Of a stretch of DNA of 64,000 nt, positions 26,813-36,680 are shown in pieces. The stretch's first letter is position 1, and every line of letters begins with the position of its first letter. Source of the DNA: an uncultured Bacteroidales bacterium (GTDB lineage: Bacteria > Bacteroidota > Bacteroidia > Bacteroidales > UBA932); assembly GCA_949289565.1 (NCBI GenBank), contig CASEOO010000016.1:124001-188000 (forward strand). The letters are read 5' to 3'. The notes beneath the pieces were generated by a model that did no database searches, was not told the DNA's origin, and saw nothing but the letters and a program-made list of their open reading frames with translations. The position numbers and the translations under genes are program-made.

Positions 26813-27322
26813 ATGAATATTACATTAGATCTGATCGTATTTGCAGTGCTCGCCGTGTTCATAGTGGTGAGCTCCATCCTGGCTGTCTCCACAAAGAGAA
26901 TCCTGAGGGCGGCCACGTACCTGCTGTTCGTGCTGATAGGCACAGCCGGCATCTATTTCCAGCTGAACTACTCGTTTCTCGGGGCTGTACAGCTGCTGGT
27001 CTACGCAGGAGGCATCACTGTGCTTTATGTATTCTCCATACTGCTGACTTCCAGCGAAGGAGACCAGGCTGAGAAACTGAAGAAAAGCAAATTCTTCGCA
27101 GGCCTCGCGGCTACATTGGCGGCCATGGGCATATGCCTGTTCGTCATGCTCAAGCACAAATTCCTGAATCCTGTATTCGAGCACGGGGAACTTCCGGTGA
27201 AAGAGATAGGCTTTGCTCTGATGAGCACAGAAAAATACGGATATGTACTTCCGTTCGAGGTGATAAGCGTGCTGCTGCTTGCCTGCATCATCGGAGGCAT
27301 ACTGATAGCCAGAAAAAGATAA
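26813..27322 (+). CDS. nuoJ: NADH-quinone oxidoreductase subunit J
   Basis: A 169-residue membrane subunit with five predicted helices. Family marks include ATYLLFVLIGTAGIYFQL and the TM3 stretch AVQLLVYAGGITVLYVFSI, whose glycine-rich kink is a known feature of this subunit. The ATG at 26813 is 2 nt after the nuoI stop; the longer upstream frame overlaps nuoI. Confidence 0.94.
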   Translation: MNITLDLIVFAVLAVFIVVSSILAVSTKRILRAATYLLFVLIGTAGIYFQLNYSFLGAVQLLVYAGGITVLYVFSILLTSSEGDQAEKLKKSKFFAGLAATLAAMGICLFVMLKHKFLNPVFEHGELPVKEIGFALMSTEKYGYVLPFEVISVLLLACIIGGILIARKR

Positions 27323-27327
27323 GGAGG
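27321..27327 (+). promoter_or_regulatory. Strong Shine-Dalgarno site of nuoK
   Basis: AAGGAGG lies 7 nt before the ATG at 27335 and directly after the nuoJ stop. It supports the MVHM start over the next in-frame ATG. Such strong sites are uncommon in this window. Confidence 0.7.
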
Positions 27328-27334
27328 ATTTTCT

Positions 27335-27643
27335 ATGGTACATATGGAATATTATCTGATAGTCTCCACCATCATGATGTTCGTGGGCATTTACGGGTTC
27401 TTGACACGGAGAAACCTGCTTGCCATGCTGATAGCAGTGGAGCTGATACTGAACTCTGTTGACATCAACTTCGTAGTGTTCAACCGTTTCCTGTTTCCGG
27501 GGCAGCTTGAGGGCTTTTTCTTCTCTCTTTTCGCCATCGGCATCAGCGCTGCAGAGACAGCAGTGGCTATCGCCATCATCATAAACATATACCGCAACAT
27601 GAAAAACATCCAGGTCAAGAACCTGAACAAGCTGAAGTGGTAA
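27335..27643 (+). CDS. nuoK: NADH-quinone oxidoreductase subunit K
   Basis: A 102-residue, three-helix membrane subunit homologous to MrpC of cation antiporters. It carries the conserved glutamates in helix 2 (MLIAVELILNSVDINF) and helix 3 (GISAAETAVAIAII) that form part of the proton path. The start is fixed by a strong AAGGAGG 7 nt upstream. Confidence 0.95.
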   Translation: MVHMEYYLIVSTIMMFVGIYGFLTRRNLLAMLIAVELILNSVDINFVVFNRFLFPGQLEGFFFSLFAIGISAAETAVAIAIIINIYRNMKNIQVKNLNKLKW

Positions 27644-27659
27644 AAACATCGAGACTGAT

Positions 27660-29549
27660 ATGGAATACACAATTCTGATACTTTTGCTGCCTTTTCTGAG
27701 CTTCCTGCTCATAGGCCTGCTCGACACTAAACTGAAGCCGGCCGCCGCAGGCATATTCGGCACAGTGGTGACAGGCGCAGTGGCTGTGCTCAGCTACTGG
27801 ACAGCTTTCTCGTATTTCGGAGGAGGCAGGAATGCTGAAGGGGTCTTCCCTGCCATGATGCCATGGAATGCCGAATGGCTTCCGTTCGGAGGAAATCTCC
27901 ACATTGACCTCGGAATACTTCTGGACCCGATATCCGTAATGATGCTGGTGGTCATTTCCACCGTATCATTCATGGTCCACATATACTCTTTCGGGTACAT
28001 GAAAGGCGAAAGGGGTTTCCAGAGGTACTATGCGTTCCTTTCCCTGTTCACCATGAGCATGCTCGGACTGGTAGTTGCCACCAACATTTTCCAGATGTAC
28101 ATTTTCTGGGAACTTGTGGGTGTGAGCTCATACCTTCTGATCGGATTCTACTATACGAAGAAAGAAGCGATAGCGGCATCGAAGAAAGCATTCATAGTGA
28201 CCAGGTTCGCAGACCTCGGCTTCCTCATAGGAATATTGATCTACGGCTTCTACACAGGGTCGTTCTCTTTCACTCCTGACTCAGCCGTGATCGGTTCGGC
28301 AAAGGTTTTCCTGCCGCTGGCTCTCGGCCTGATGTTCATCGGCGGTGCCGGAAAGAGCGCCATGTTCCCTCTGCATATTTGGCTTCCTGATGCAATGGAA
28401 GGCCCTACCCCGGTTTCAGCCCTGATTCATGCGGCTACCATGGTAGTGGCTGGTGTCTACCTGGTGGCGAGGATGTTCCCGCTGTTCATCGGATATGCTC
28501 CGGAAGTGCTTCATATCACGGCGTATGTCGGCGCTTTCACAGCCCTCTACGCAGCAGTGGTGGCCTGTGTCCAGAGCGACATCAAAAGAGTGCTGGCTTT
28601 CAGCACCATCTCGCAGATAGGATTCATGATAGTGGCCCTGGGTGTCTGCACATCAGCAGACCCGCACGAGGGAGGACTCGGCTACATGGCTTCCATGTTC
28701 CACTTGTTCACGCATGCCATGTTCAAGGCACTCCTCTTCCTGGGAGCAGGCTGCATAATACATGCAGTGCATTCGAACGAAATGTCGGCTATGGGCGGAC
28801 TGAGAAAATACATGCCAGTAACCCATATCACATTCCTTGTGGCCTGTCTGGCCATAGCAGGAATATGGCCATTGAGCGGATTCTTCTCAAAGGATGAAAT
28901 CCTGGCCGCATGCTTCGATTTCAGCCCGGTGATGGGATGGGTGATGACATTCATAGCAGGCCTCACGGCATTCTACATGTTCAGGCTCTACTACTGCATA
29001 TTCTGGGGCAAGGAAAATAAGGAATTGCATGCAGAACATACTCCGCATGAAGCTCCGCTCACAATGACAGTTCCTCTGATCTTCCTGGCAGTCGTGACAC
29101 TGTTCGCCGGCTGGATTCCGTTCGGCGAATTCGTCAGCAGCAACGGCCAGGCATACCACATCCACATTGACTGGGCGGTAGCGGCGACCAGTCTCTGCGT
29201 GGCGGCCGCAGGCATTGCGATAGCAACATGGATGTATCTGAGAGAAGACAGGAAGGTGGCTGACGGTCTCGCGACGAGATTCAGCGGCCTTCACAAGGCG
29301 GCATACCACCGGTTCTATATCGACGAGATTTACCAGTTCATAACCCACAGGATCATCTTCGCCTGCATCTCCACTCCTATAGCATGGTTCGACCGGCACG
29401 TAGTGGACGGCTTCATGAATATGCTGGCCTGGATTTCAAACCAGTGCTCATGGCTCATCAAAGGAATGCAGAGCGGAAATGTGCAGAAGTATGGCATATG
29501 GTTCCTCGGCGGCGCGCTGGGACTTGCGGTGATACTCCTGCTGATCTGA
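27660..29549 (+). CDS. nuoL: NADH-quinone oxidoreductase subunit L
   Basis: A 629-residue antiporter-like subunit at the tip of the membrane arm. Conserved blocks: FWELVGVSSYLLIGFYY with the key Glu, GGAGKSAMFPLHIWLPDAMEGPTPVSALIHAATMV (about 235-270) with the Lys and His of the channel, and FSTISQIGFMIVALG. The C-terminal lateral helix is present (IYQFITHRIIFACISTPIAWF and the end region). Each antiporter-like subunit pumps protons. Confidence 0.96.
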   Translation: MEYTILILLLPFLSFLLIGLLDTKLKPAAAGIFGTVVTGAVAVLSYWTAFSYFGGGRNAEGVFPAMMPWNAEWLPFGGNLHIDLGILLDPISVMMLVVISTVSFMVHIYSFGYMKGERGFQRYYAFLSLFTMSMLGLVVATNIFQMYIFWELVGVSSYLLIGFYYTKKEAIAASKKAFIVTRFADLGFLIGILIYGFYTGSFSFTPDSAVIGSAKVFLPLALGLMFIGGAGKSAMFPLHIWLPDAMEGPTPVSALIHAATMVVAGVYLVARMFPLFIGYAPEVLHITAYVGAFTALYAAVVACVQSDIKRVLAFSTISQIGFMIVALGVCTSADPHEGGLGYMASMFHLFTHAMFKALLFLGAGCIIHAVHSNEMSAMGGLRKYMPVTHITFLVACLAIAGIWPLSGFFSKDEILAACFDFSPVMGWVMTFIAGLTAFYMFRLYYCIFWGKENKELHAEHTPHEAPLTMTVPLIFLAVVTLFAGWIPFGEFVSSNGQAYHIHIDWAVAATSLCVAAAGIAIATWMYLREDRKVADGLATRFSGLHKAAYHRFYIDEIYQFITHRIIFACISTPIAWFDRHVVDGFMNMLAWISNQCSWLIKGMQSGNVQKYGIWFLGGALGLAVILLLI

Positions 29550-29598
29550 GCTGCGTGATATACAATTCGCTAACAACAGAATAAACTGACATCAAGAT

Positions 29599-31083
29599 AT
29601 GAATATATTGTCACTTTTCCCTGCTGTCCCCCTGCTGATGATGCTCGGGCTGTGGGTATCCAGGAACACTAAGCAAATACATGCTGTCATGGTGGCGGGC
29701 TCATCCGTGCTGCTGGGGCTGGCTGTCGCACTGGTGTTCATATTCCTGGGAATGAGAGCTGACGGGCAGACTGCAGAAATGCTCCTGACTGACAGTTTTA
29801 TGTGGTACAAGCCGCTGAATATCGAATATGCAGTAGGCGTGGACGGGATTTCAGTCGCCATGATACTGCTTTCAGCCATAATCGTCTTCACCGGGACATT
29901 CGCTTCATGGAAGATGAAGGACGGGGTGAAAGAATTCTTCATGTGGTTCTGCCTCCTGAGCGTGGGAGTGTTCGGATTCTTCATTTCCGTAGACCTGTTC
30001 ACCATGTTCATGTTCTACGAAGTGGCGCTCATCCCGATGTATCTTCTCATCGGTGTATGGGGCACGGGAAAGAAAGAATACTCTGCCATGAAGCTTACCC
30101 TGATGCTCATGGGAGGCTCGGCGCTGATACTGATAGGCATTCTGGGCATCTACTTCGGTTCAGGAGCGACTACCATGAACCTGAACGAGATAGCCGCGCT
30201 GCACAATATTCCTGTGGAAATGCAGAGAATATGGTTTCCTATAATATTCATCGGATTCGGAGTTCTCGGGGCTCTGTTCCCGTTCCACACATGGAGCCCT
30301 GACGGCCACGCTTCGGCACCAACGGCAGTGTCCATGCTTCATGCAGGCGTGCTGATGAAGCTGGGAGGCTACGGATGCTTCCGCATAGCCATGTACCTTC
30401 TGCCTGAAGCCGCACAGGAGCTCAGCTGGATATTCATCATACTTACCACCATATCTGTGGTTTACGGAGCATTCTCCGCATGCGTGCAGACAGATTTGAA
30501 ATACATAAACGCTTATTCATCTGTTTCCCACTGCGGCCTGGTGCTTTTCGCAATACTTATGATGAACACGACCGCAGCCACAGGCGCTGTTCTCCAGATG
30601 CTGAGCCACGGCCTGATGACAGCCCTCTTCTTCGCCCTGATAGGAATGATTTACGGAAGGACTCACACCAGAGACATCAGGGAGCTGAGCGGCCTTATGA
30701 AAATCATGCCTTTCCTGTCTGTCTGCTATGTGATAGCAGGTCTGGCCAACCTCGGTCTTCCTGGACTGAGCGGTTTCGTAGCTGAAATGACCATCTTCAA
30801 TGGTGCGTTCATGATAAACGACACTTTCCACAGAGTCGTGACTATCATAGCCTGCACGTCCATTGTTATCACTGCAGTCTACATCCTGAGGCTTGTGGGC
30901 AAGATACTCTACGGGACATGCACAAATCCTGAGCATCTGAAGCTCACCGATGCTACATGGGACGAACGTCTGGCAGTCATCGTACTGATAGTGGCTATCG
31001 CAGGGCTCGGCCTCTTCCCTCTGTGGATGAGCGACCTGATCAGCGAAAGCGTTTTACCTGTAATTTCACATATTTTGAACTGA
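29599..31083 (+). CDS. nuoM: NADH-quinone oxidoreductase subunit M
   Basis: A 494-residue antiporter-like membrane subunit. Marks include [37 protein letters not shown] with the channel Glu, [33 protein letters not shown] and [12 protein letters not shown]. Full length. It lies 49 nt after nuoL and 1 nt before nuoN. Confidence 0.96.
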   Translation: MNILSLFPAVPLLMMLGLWVSRNTKQIHAVMVAGSSVLLGLAVALVFIFLGMRADGQTAEMLLTDSFMWYKPLNIEYAVGVDGISVAMILLSAIIVFTGTFASWKMKDGVKEFFMWFCLLSVGVFGFFISVDLFTMFMFYEVALIPMYLLIGVWGTGKKEYSAMKLTLMLMGGSALILIGILGIYFGSGATTMNLNEIAALHNIPVEMQRIWFPIIFIGFGVLGALFPFHTWSPDGHASAPTAVSMLHAGVLMKLGGYGCFRIAMYLLPEAAQELSWIFIILTTISVVYGAFSACVQTDLKYINAYSSVSHCGLVLFAILMMNTTAATGAVLQMLSHGLMTALFFALIGMIYGRTHTRDIRELSGLMKIMPFLSVCYVIAGLANLGLPGLSGFVAEMTIFNGAFMINDTFHRVVTIIACTSIVITAVYILRLVGKILYGTCTNPEHLKLTDATWDERLAVIVLIVAIAGLGLFPLWMSDLISESVLPVISHILN

Positions 31084-31084
31084 T

Positions 31085-32518
31085 ATGGACTTCTCTGCAA
31101 TATTGACCTATATGTACACTGAAATCGCCCTGGTCGGCGTGATAGTGGCAGCCCTGCTTTATGACCTGACAGCCGGTCCGAGGGGCCGCAAATATTTCCA
31201 TGGAGTGATGTGCGCCCTCATGCTTCTCTTTATAGCCGGGACAGTGTTCCCCTATCAGAAAGAGACAGCTGAGATATTCGGAGGCATGTTCGTTTATGCC
31301 CCGATCTACAGCATTGTGAAGAGCGTTCTCGCCATAGGCACGCTCTTGGTTTTCCTGCTGGCGGATTCATGGCTGAAAAAACCGGATACAGAATTCAAAA
31401 GAGGCGAATTCTACGTGCTGACGCTTTCAACCCTCCTTGGCATGGACTTCATGGTCAGCGCCGGGCATTTCATGATGTTCTTCATCGGTCTTGAACTGGC
31501 ATCAGTGCCTATGTCCTGCCTCGTGGCATTCGACAAATACAAGCACAACTCGGCCGAGGCCGGAGCCAAATATATCCTGAGCGCGCTTTTCGCAAGCGGT
31601 CTTATGCTCTACGGAATATCGTTCTTCTACGGCACCACGGGCACTCTCTATTTCGAAGACATGGTGCCTATGATCAATGGAAGCGCTCTGCAGATTTTGG
31701 CCATGGTATTCTTCTTCACCGGACTCGGATTCAAGATATCCCTGGTCCCGTTCCACCTGTGGACAGCAGACACATACGAAGGTGCTCCGACTGCAGTCAC
31801 TTCATACCTGTCAGTGGTTTCCAAGGCTGCGGCCGCCTTCGCCCTTATGGTCATCCTTATCAAGGTGTTCGCTCCTATGGTCGAATACTGGCAGATGCTC
31901 CTCTACGTAGTCATTGTGCTGAGCATAACCATAGCCAACCTCTTCGCCATCAGACAGAAAAATATGAAGAGGTTCCTGGCATTCTCGTCCATATCGCAGG
32001 CCGGCTACATCATGCTGGCTGTCATCAGCGGCACACCATACGGAATGACGACCCTCGTCTATTACGTGCTTGTGTACATGGTGGCGAACCTCGCGGCATT
32101 CGGTGTGATCGCCGCAGTGGAGCAGAACAGCGACGGCAAGGTGAGCATGGATGACTACAATGGTCTATACAAGACAAATCCCAAGCTGGCGATAGTGATG
32201 ATGCTGGCGATCTTCTCGCTGGCAGGAATTCCTCCATTCGCCGGATTTTTCTCGAAGTTTTTCATCTTTGCGGCCGCATTCGAGCAGGGATTCCACGTAC
32301 TGGTATTCATTGCATTGCTGAACACCATCATATCCCTCTACTACTACATGCTGGTGGTCAAGGCGATGTTCATCACGCCGAACGACTCCCCTATCCCCGC
32401 ATTCCGCAGCGACAACAGCACACGCCTCAGCCTGCTGCTCTGCCTCGCTGGAATTCTCGTGTTAGGACTCGCAAGCTCTGTCTTCGACGGAATAAATCTC
32501 TATGCCTTCGGGATGTAA
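31085..32518 (+). CDS. nuoN: NADH-quinone oxidoreductase subunit N
   Basis: A 477-residue antiporter-like membrane subunit and the last gene of the operon. Marks include [20 protein letters not shown] with the channel Glu, [31 protein letters not shown] and [15 protein letters not shown]. The operon ends here with a terminator at 32560-32605. No nuoE, nuoF or nuoG lies before or after the cluster in the window. Confidence 0.95.
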   Translation: MDFSAILTYMYTEIALVGVIVAALLYDLTAGPRGRKYFHGVMCALMLLFIAGTVFPYQKETAEIFGGMFVYAPIYSIVKSVLAIGTLLVFLLADSWLKKPDTEFKRGEFYVLTLSTLLGMDFMVSAGHFMMFFIGLELASVPMSCLVAFDKYKHNSAEAGAKYILSALFASGLMLYGISFFYGTTGTLYFEDMVPMINGSALQILAMVFFFTGLGFKISLVPFHLWTADTYEGAPTAVTSYLSVVSKAAAAFALMVILIKVFAPMVEYWQMLLYVVIVLSITIANLFAIRQKNMKRFLAFSSISQAGYIMLAVISGTPYGMTTLVYYVLVYMVANLAAFGVIAAVEQNSDGKVSMDDYNGLYKTNPKLAIVMMLAIFSLAGIPPFAGFFSKFFIFAAAFEQGFHVLVFIALLNTIISLYYYMLVVKAMFITPNDSPIPAFRSDNSTRLSLLLCLAGILVLGLASSVFDGINLYAFGM

Positions 32519-32559
32519 TTGACAGAATGACCGTTTCACGGCCAATGAGAATATAATTT

Positions 32560-32605
32560 AAGAGGAAAAGCAGGCTTCATAAGCCGCTTTTCCTCTTATT
32601 ATTTT
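32560..32605 (+). terminator. Terminator of the nuo operon
   Basis: A long hairpin (AAGAGGAAAAGC paired with GCTTTTCCTCTT, plus an inner GGCTT/AAGCC) is followed by ATTATTTTC. It lies 41 nt after the nuoN stop. Confidence 0.75.
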
Positions 32606-32626
32606 CAATAATACTGAACTATAGCC

Positions 32627-32655
32627 ATTGGTACAGGCGGCGCGCCTGTACCAAT
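32627..32655. repeat. 13-bp inverted repeat at the end of deoC
   Basis: ATTGGTACAGGCG and its complement CGCCTGTACCAAT flank a 3-nt loop and touch the deoC stop. It is a stable hairpin but lacks a T run on the minus strand, so it may protect the mRNA end or slow transcription instead of acting as a full terminator. Confidence 0.6.
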
Positions 32656-33548
32656 CAATAATAATTCACAGTCCCCTGCTCTATATCGGAAAGAAGAGTG
32701 TTGGCCAGACGGCTGACGCCGAAACGGAAGAGAGACTTGTCGAGCCACTCCTTGCCAAGGACACTGGAAACTATGGAATAGTAGCATACTGCATCAAGAG
32801 ACGTAGAAATGCCTCCTGCAGGCTTGAATCCGACTTTTCTGCCAGTCTTCTCATGATATTTCGCTATACACTGGCACATCACATATGCCGCGGCAGGGGT
32901 AGCGTTCACACTTACCTTCCCGGTAGAAGTCTTGATGAAATCCGCTCCATACTCCATGGCCAGGAAAGAAGCCTGCGCGATGAGTTCAGGGGAAATAAGC
33001 AGGCCTGTTTCCAGAATCACTTTCAGGGTGACACTGCGTTCCTGCGCGGCGGCCGCGGCATCTACTGTCTGGCGCACTGCCTTGATCTCATTCCCGGCAG
33101 TCTCATAATCGCCTGACAGGAAAGCACTGAGAGACAAGACAATATCGACCTCGTCAGCTCCGTTCAGAACTGCCAGTTCACATTCTTTCAGCTTCACCTC
33201 CAGAAAACTCTGAGACGAAGGAAAACAAGCAGAAACCACCGTCACGTGCACATCATCTGACTTTTTTGCAGATTTCACTGCGGCGGCGAAATTCGGATAT
33301 ACACAAATCGATGCAGGAAGAGCATATCCAGGGAAACTGTCATGGAAAGCATTTACCTTTTCCACAAGTTTCACAATGGATGCCGGCGTATCCTCTGTCC
33401 TGAGAGAAGTAAGGTCTATCATCGAAAGGCACTCCTTCAGCACATCCTGAGACATGACGCTCTCCACATTTTTTGCGATAATTTCCAGACTATGGTCTAT
33501 AGCCACCTTGTCAGGGGCGTAATCATATTTTTTCAAAAAATCAATCAT
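32655..33548 (-). CDS. deoC: Deoxyribose-phosphate aldolase
   Basis: A 297-residue class I aldolase that splits 2-deoxyribose 5-phosphate into acetaldehyde and glyceraldehyde 3-phosphate. The Schiff-base Lys is in FIKTSTGK (Lys206), the second Lys in VGFKPAGG (Lys242), and the Asp in DEVDIV (about Asp135). It is longer than the E. coli enzyme by an N-terminal extension of about 40 residues. It is the last gene of the pheT operon, 3 nt after dtd. Confidence 0.95.
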   Translation of the reverse strand: MIDFLKKYDYAPDKVAIDHSLEIIAKNVESVMSQDVLKECLSMIDLTSLRTEDTPASIVKLVEKVNAFHDSFPGYALPASICVYPNFAAAVKSAKKSDDVHVTVVSACFPSSQSFLEVKLKECELAVLNGADEVDIVLSLSAFLSGDYETAGNEIKAVRQTVDAAAAAQERSVTLKVILETGLLISPELIAQASFLAMEYGADFIKTSTGKVSVNATPAAAYVMCQCIAKYHEKTGRKVGFKPAGGISTSLDAVCYYSIVSSVLGKEWLDKSLFRFGVSRLANTLLSDIEQGTVNYY

Positions 33549-33551
33549 ATG

Positions 33552-34007
33552 TCATTCCTTGATTTTAGAATCAATTATTATAGTCACAGGTCCGTCATTC
33601 AGAAGCGACACCTTCATATCAGCTCCAAAAATACCTTTTCCTGCGGACTTTCCCAAATATCCTTCGAGGAGCAAGCAGAATTTCTCGTAAAGAGGCTTGG
33701 AAACATCAGGCTTCGCCGCCTTTATATAAGATGGCCTGTTCCCCCTGGCCGTCGATGCATACAGAGTGAACTGGCTGACGCACAATATCTCTCCGTCCAC
33801 ATCCCTGACCGAAAGATTCATCACCCCTGCGTCATCATCGAAAATTCTGAGAGCGCAGATCTTTTTGGCCATCCAATCCAGATCTTGCACCGTGTCATCC
33901 TCTTCAAAGGCCGCCAGCACCAGCAGTCCGGCGCCAATGGCGGCCTCATAATTTTCAGCCGGCACAGCGACAGATGCATGCGCCGCTCTTTGTATAACTG
34001 TCCTCAT
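33552..34007 (-). CDS. dtd: D-aminoacyl-tRNA deacylase
   Basis: A 151-residue homodimeric enzyme that removes D-amino acids (and Gly from tRNA-Ala) from mischarged tRNAs. The two signature motifs are visible: SQFTLYAS near residue 79 and the C-terminal NDGPVTI with the cross-subunit GP dipeptide. The start is supported by AGGAGG 7 nt upstream (34015-34020). It is in the middle of the pheT-to-deoC operon. Confidence 0.95.
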   Translation of the reverse strand: MRTVIQRAAHASVAVPAENYEAAIGAGLLVLAAFEEDDTVQDLDWMAKKICALRIFDDDAGVMNLSVRDVDGEILCVSQFTLYASTARGNRPSYIKAAKPDVSKPLYEKFCLLLEGYLGKSAGKGIFGADMKVSLLNDGPVTIIIDSKIKE

Positions 34008-34043
34008 TGCTGGTCCTCCTGAATATTCCTGTAAAACAGCCGG

Positions 34044-34802
34044 CTACCCCCTGACCTGCACGAAGAAGCCTTCATCAATCAAAGGCTGCACCATAGCTGT
34101 CATCTCTTCCACGGAGTATTTCTCCAGATCCTTCTCCGGCGTCTCGCGGTCGAGCGTATAAACCATGATTTCGCGAGGCTTCAGCCTGCGGACAATATCC
34201 ATCCATCCCGGCAGGTTCTTTTCAGACGCCGTATCAAAAAGGGGAAACTTCAGGAACATGGTCTGAAGCACAAAGTTTCCTCTGAACGCCTCCAGCCCCT
34301 CTATTATCTTCTCTATATCATAATGGCCGGCTGGACGGTTCACTAAAGCCACGCCAGAGGCAGTAGAGGCGTCGAGCTTCATTATGGGATTGTCCGTCTT
34401 CGAGAGAGCTTCGAAAATCTCAGGACGGTTCACTGTCGTCGCATTCGTAAGCACGGAAACCTTCGCCTGAGGATAATATCTGTCACGCAGACTCAGAGTC
34501 TGGGCAATAATTTCAGGGAAATGAGGATTCAAGGTAGGCTCTCCATGGCCTGAAAACGTAATGGAATCTATCACAGTCCCCTGCCGCGCACACTCCTTCA
34601 GCTTCTCTTCCATGGCATGTGAAACCTCTTCCGCCGATGGCATTGAGGTATCCCCGCGTCCGTCCTTGTTCCAGCCGCATTCGCAATAGACGCAGTCAAA
34701 ATTGCACAGCTTCCCATTCTCAGGGAGAAGATTGACTCCCAGAGATGAACCGAGCCTGCGGCTGTGTATCGGACCGAACACTATATTATGAAATCTGAGC
34801 AT
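34044..34802 (-). CDS. Radical SAM protein
   Basis: A 252-residue protein with the AdoMet-radical motif CNFDCVYC (Cys33, Cys37, Cys40) and GGE-like strand ITFSGHGEPTLNP. The N-terminal FGPIHSRRLGSSLGVNLLP is a recurring signature of a radical SAM subfamily found in many bacteria and archaea. No auxiliary Fe-S cluster motif is evident at the C-terminus. The substrate is unknown. It sits 9 nt after the amidohydrolase gene and 36 nt before dtd. Confidence 0.85.
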   Translation of the reverse strand: MLRFHNIVFGPIHSRRLGSSLGVNLLPENGKLCNFDCVYCECGWNKDGRGDTSMPSAEEVSHAMEEKLKECARQGTVIDSITFSGHGEPTLNPHFPEIIAQTLSLRDRYYPQAKVSVLTNATTVNRPEIFEALSKTDNPIMKLDASTASGVALVNRPAGHYDIEKIIEGLEAFRGNFVLQTMFLKFPLFDTASEKNLPGWMDIVRRLKPREIMVYTLDRETPEKDLEKYSVEEMTAMVQPLIDEGFFVQVRG

Positions 34803-34811
34803 AACAGTCTA

Positions 34812-35999
34812 TTATATTATTCTTTCCGATGCACTGGCGGCAGTCAGCCTCGCATCTTCATCCACATTCTTCACCCAGACGAGTCCAGGATACTTTCCTG
34901 GCTCTATCGAGCCGAGAATTTCAGTCTTGGACAGGAAGTCCGCACCATTGAACGACGCCCAGCGGACTATCTCTCCGAACGGCACATCCGGGAAGGCCTC
35001 CTGCAGGCAAAACATTTCCTTCACCATATCCAGCGTATCGTTGCTGGACAGAGAATCTGTTCCGAGAGCGATTCTGAGACCGTTTTTCCTCATCAGAGGA
35101 ATCGGAGGAAGAGCATTGTGAATGAAAATATTGGACAGAGGGCATACTGTCCACCAGACATTCCGCAAATATCTGGAGGCATAATCAAGTGCTTCCTGGG
35201 TCAGGCAGACATTGTGGACCAGCATAATATGCTCGTCAAATGGAGGCTCGTGCACTTTCAAAAGCCTGTCGACAAAATACATCAATGACGGATGCCCCGT
35301 GACAGGAGGCGTGCTCAGATGGCGGCCATGGTAATTGTCTGCCAGAGCGCCCGTGCCGGATATCATCAGATCCTCTTCTTCCTGGCTTTCCTCGGAATGA
35401 TAAGAGAGATAACCGGCGGCAAGACCTTCCGCAGAGGCTGCAGTCACGAGTTCCGGACTCATGGTATAGCAGGCGTGCGGCGCAGGTGCGGCATCGATAC
35501 CGAATGAAGCGGCTTCTTCTGCAAGTTTTCTCACACCGGAGATGACAGCGCCGCAGTCTTGCGGCTCAGTTCCGAAAACTTCAAGAAAAGTCCTGGTGTA
35601 AAGCGGACTGCGGGATTTCAAAGCAAAAGTGTCATCGCAGTTGCTGATATCCGACATGGCTGATACACCCTGCTTCCATAAGATATCCATCCACCGTTCC
35701 GCCTCGGCCTTCTTGTTTTCTACCGATGTGAAGTCCCTCAGTTCGTTTATCTGATTTATGAAACCCGACATGCCGCTGCCCTTCGTGAATTTTCCTCTCA
35801 GATGGGAAAGCTCCAGATGGCAATGCGAGTTCACAAGGCCGGGCATTATCGCTCCCTTGCGAAAATCAGGTTCGGAATTTATGTCCGGACTTTCGCCTGC
35901 GGCAATGACCTCGCCGTCATCCGTATATTCCACATAACCGTTACGGATCGGAGCATCGGAAAGTCCGTCATATACAAAATCAGCCGCCGTTCTCTTCAT
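34812..35999 (-). CDS. Amidohydrolase-family deaminase
   Basis: A 395-residue metal-dependent hydrolase of the amidohydrolase superfamily. Visible ligands: the HxH-type motif in GLVNSHCHLELSHL, the central YHSEESQ, VHNVCLTQ and the Asp in LGTDSLSSND. This arrangement matches the deaminase branch that includes cytosine, guanine and aminofutalosine deaminases. The substrate cannot be fixed. It lies 2 nt after the DUF4296 gene in the pheT operon. Confidence 0.85.
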   Translation of the reverse strand: MKRTAADFVYDGLSDAPIRNGYVEYTDDGEVIAAGESPDINSEPDFRKGAIMPGLVNSHCHLELSHLRGKFTKGSGMSGFINQINELRDFTSVENKKAEAERWMDILWKQGVSAMSDISNCDDTFALKSRSPLYTRTFLEVFGTEPQDCGAVISGVRKLAEEAASFGIDAAPAPHACYTMSPELVTAASAEGLAAGYLSYHSEESQEEEDLMISGTGALADNYHGRHLSTPPVTGHPSLMYFVDRLLKVHEPPFDEHIMLVHNVCLTQEALDYASRYLRNVWWTVCPLSNIFIHNALPPIPLMRKNGLRIALGTDSLSSNDTLDMVKEMFCLQEAFPDVPFGEIVRWASFNGADFLSKTEILGSIEPGKYPGLVWVKNVDEDARLTAASASERII

Positions 36000-36001
36000 T
36001 T

Positions 36002-36673
36002 TCAGATACCTTTTAGATTATTATTCACAGGACTTTCCGCCACAGCTGAATCTCCTGCATGCAGCGAGTCGCCTGATTCCAGAGAATCGCCGGTCATCAG
36101 AGAGTCAGCACATGGTGTAATCAGCGAATCCTGAGGGAAATAAATCTCGTATCCCGGCCTGCCTGGCTTGGCCAGCGGCTTGAGATCGAGTATGAAATAT
36201 TCCTGTTTTCCGGAAAAATACTCCAGACTGTCCCTGCTGACCAGCCGCGGGATACCGTTTTCGAATATCCAGACACTGTCAAAATCAAACTCGAACGTAA
36301 TATCGGGCTGCGCCGCTTCCAGAGACCTCAGCTTTCGGAGTTCGGCTTTCTGGTCAGCCATCCTGTCTTCAAGGACCAGCACCGTCTGCCTCAGAATCCT
36401 GGCAAAACGGTCCGGATCCTGGATATAATACTCGACACTCTTCCTGTAGTCGTCCGAATTATAGCCATATTTCTCGAAAATGGCCTCATAGACCATAGTC
36501 GTGTCAGCTACTCTGGATGCCTTGTAGTTCTGGCTTATCCACTGGTCCGCTGTAAACATGTCCGCATATATCTCGGTCATCTTTTTCTTAGGTATGACCC
36601 GGCCGTCTCCCCCGCATGAAATCATCAGCAGGAGAGCGGCCAGAAAAGCGGAATATTTCAGAATACGGTTCAT
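36002..36673 (-). CDS. DUF4296 lipoprotein
   Basis: A 223-residue lipoprotein (MNRILKYSAFLAALLLMISC, followed by GGDGRV without an acidic export signal, suggesting the periplasmic side). The conserved DUF4296 pattern is VIPKKKMTEIYADMFTADQ and YEAIFEKYGYNSDDYRKSVEYYI. The C-terminal 30 residues are rich in DSL repeats (SLMTGDSLESGDSLHAGD). Function is unknown. It lies 7 nt after pheT. Confidence 0.8.
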   Translation of the reverse strand: MNRILKYSAFLAALLLMISCGGDGRVIPKKKMTEIYADMFTADQWISQNYKASRVADTTMVYEAIFEKYGYNSDDYRKSVEYYIQDPDRFARILRQTVLVLEDRMADQKAELRKLRSLEAAQPDITFEFDFDSVWIFENGIPRLVSRDSLEYFSGKQEYFILDLKPLAKPGRPGYEIYFPQDSLITPCADSLMTGDSLESGDSLHAGDSAVAESPVNNNLKGI

Positions 36674-36680
36674 GCGGAAT

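Noticed and set aside
32627-32655. Hairpin after deoC as an intrinsic terminator
   Set aside because: The stem is perfect but no T run follows on the minus strand, so it is listed only as an inverted repeat.
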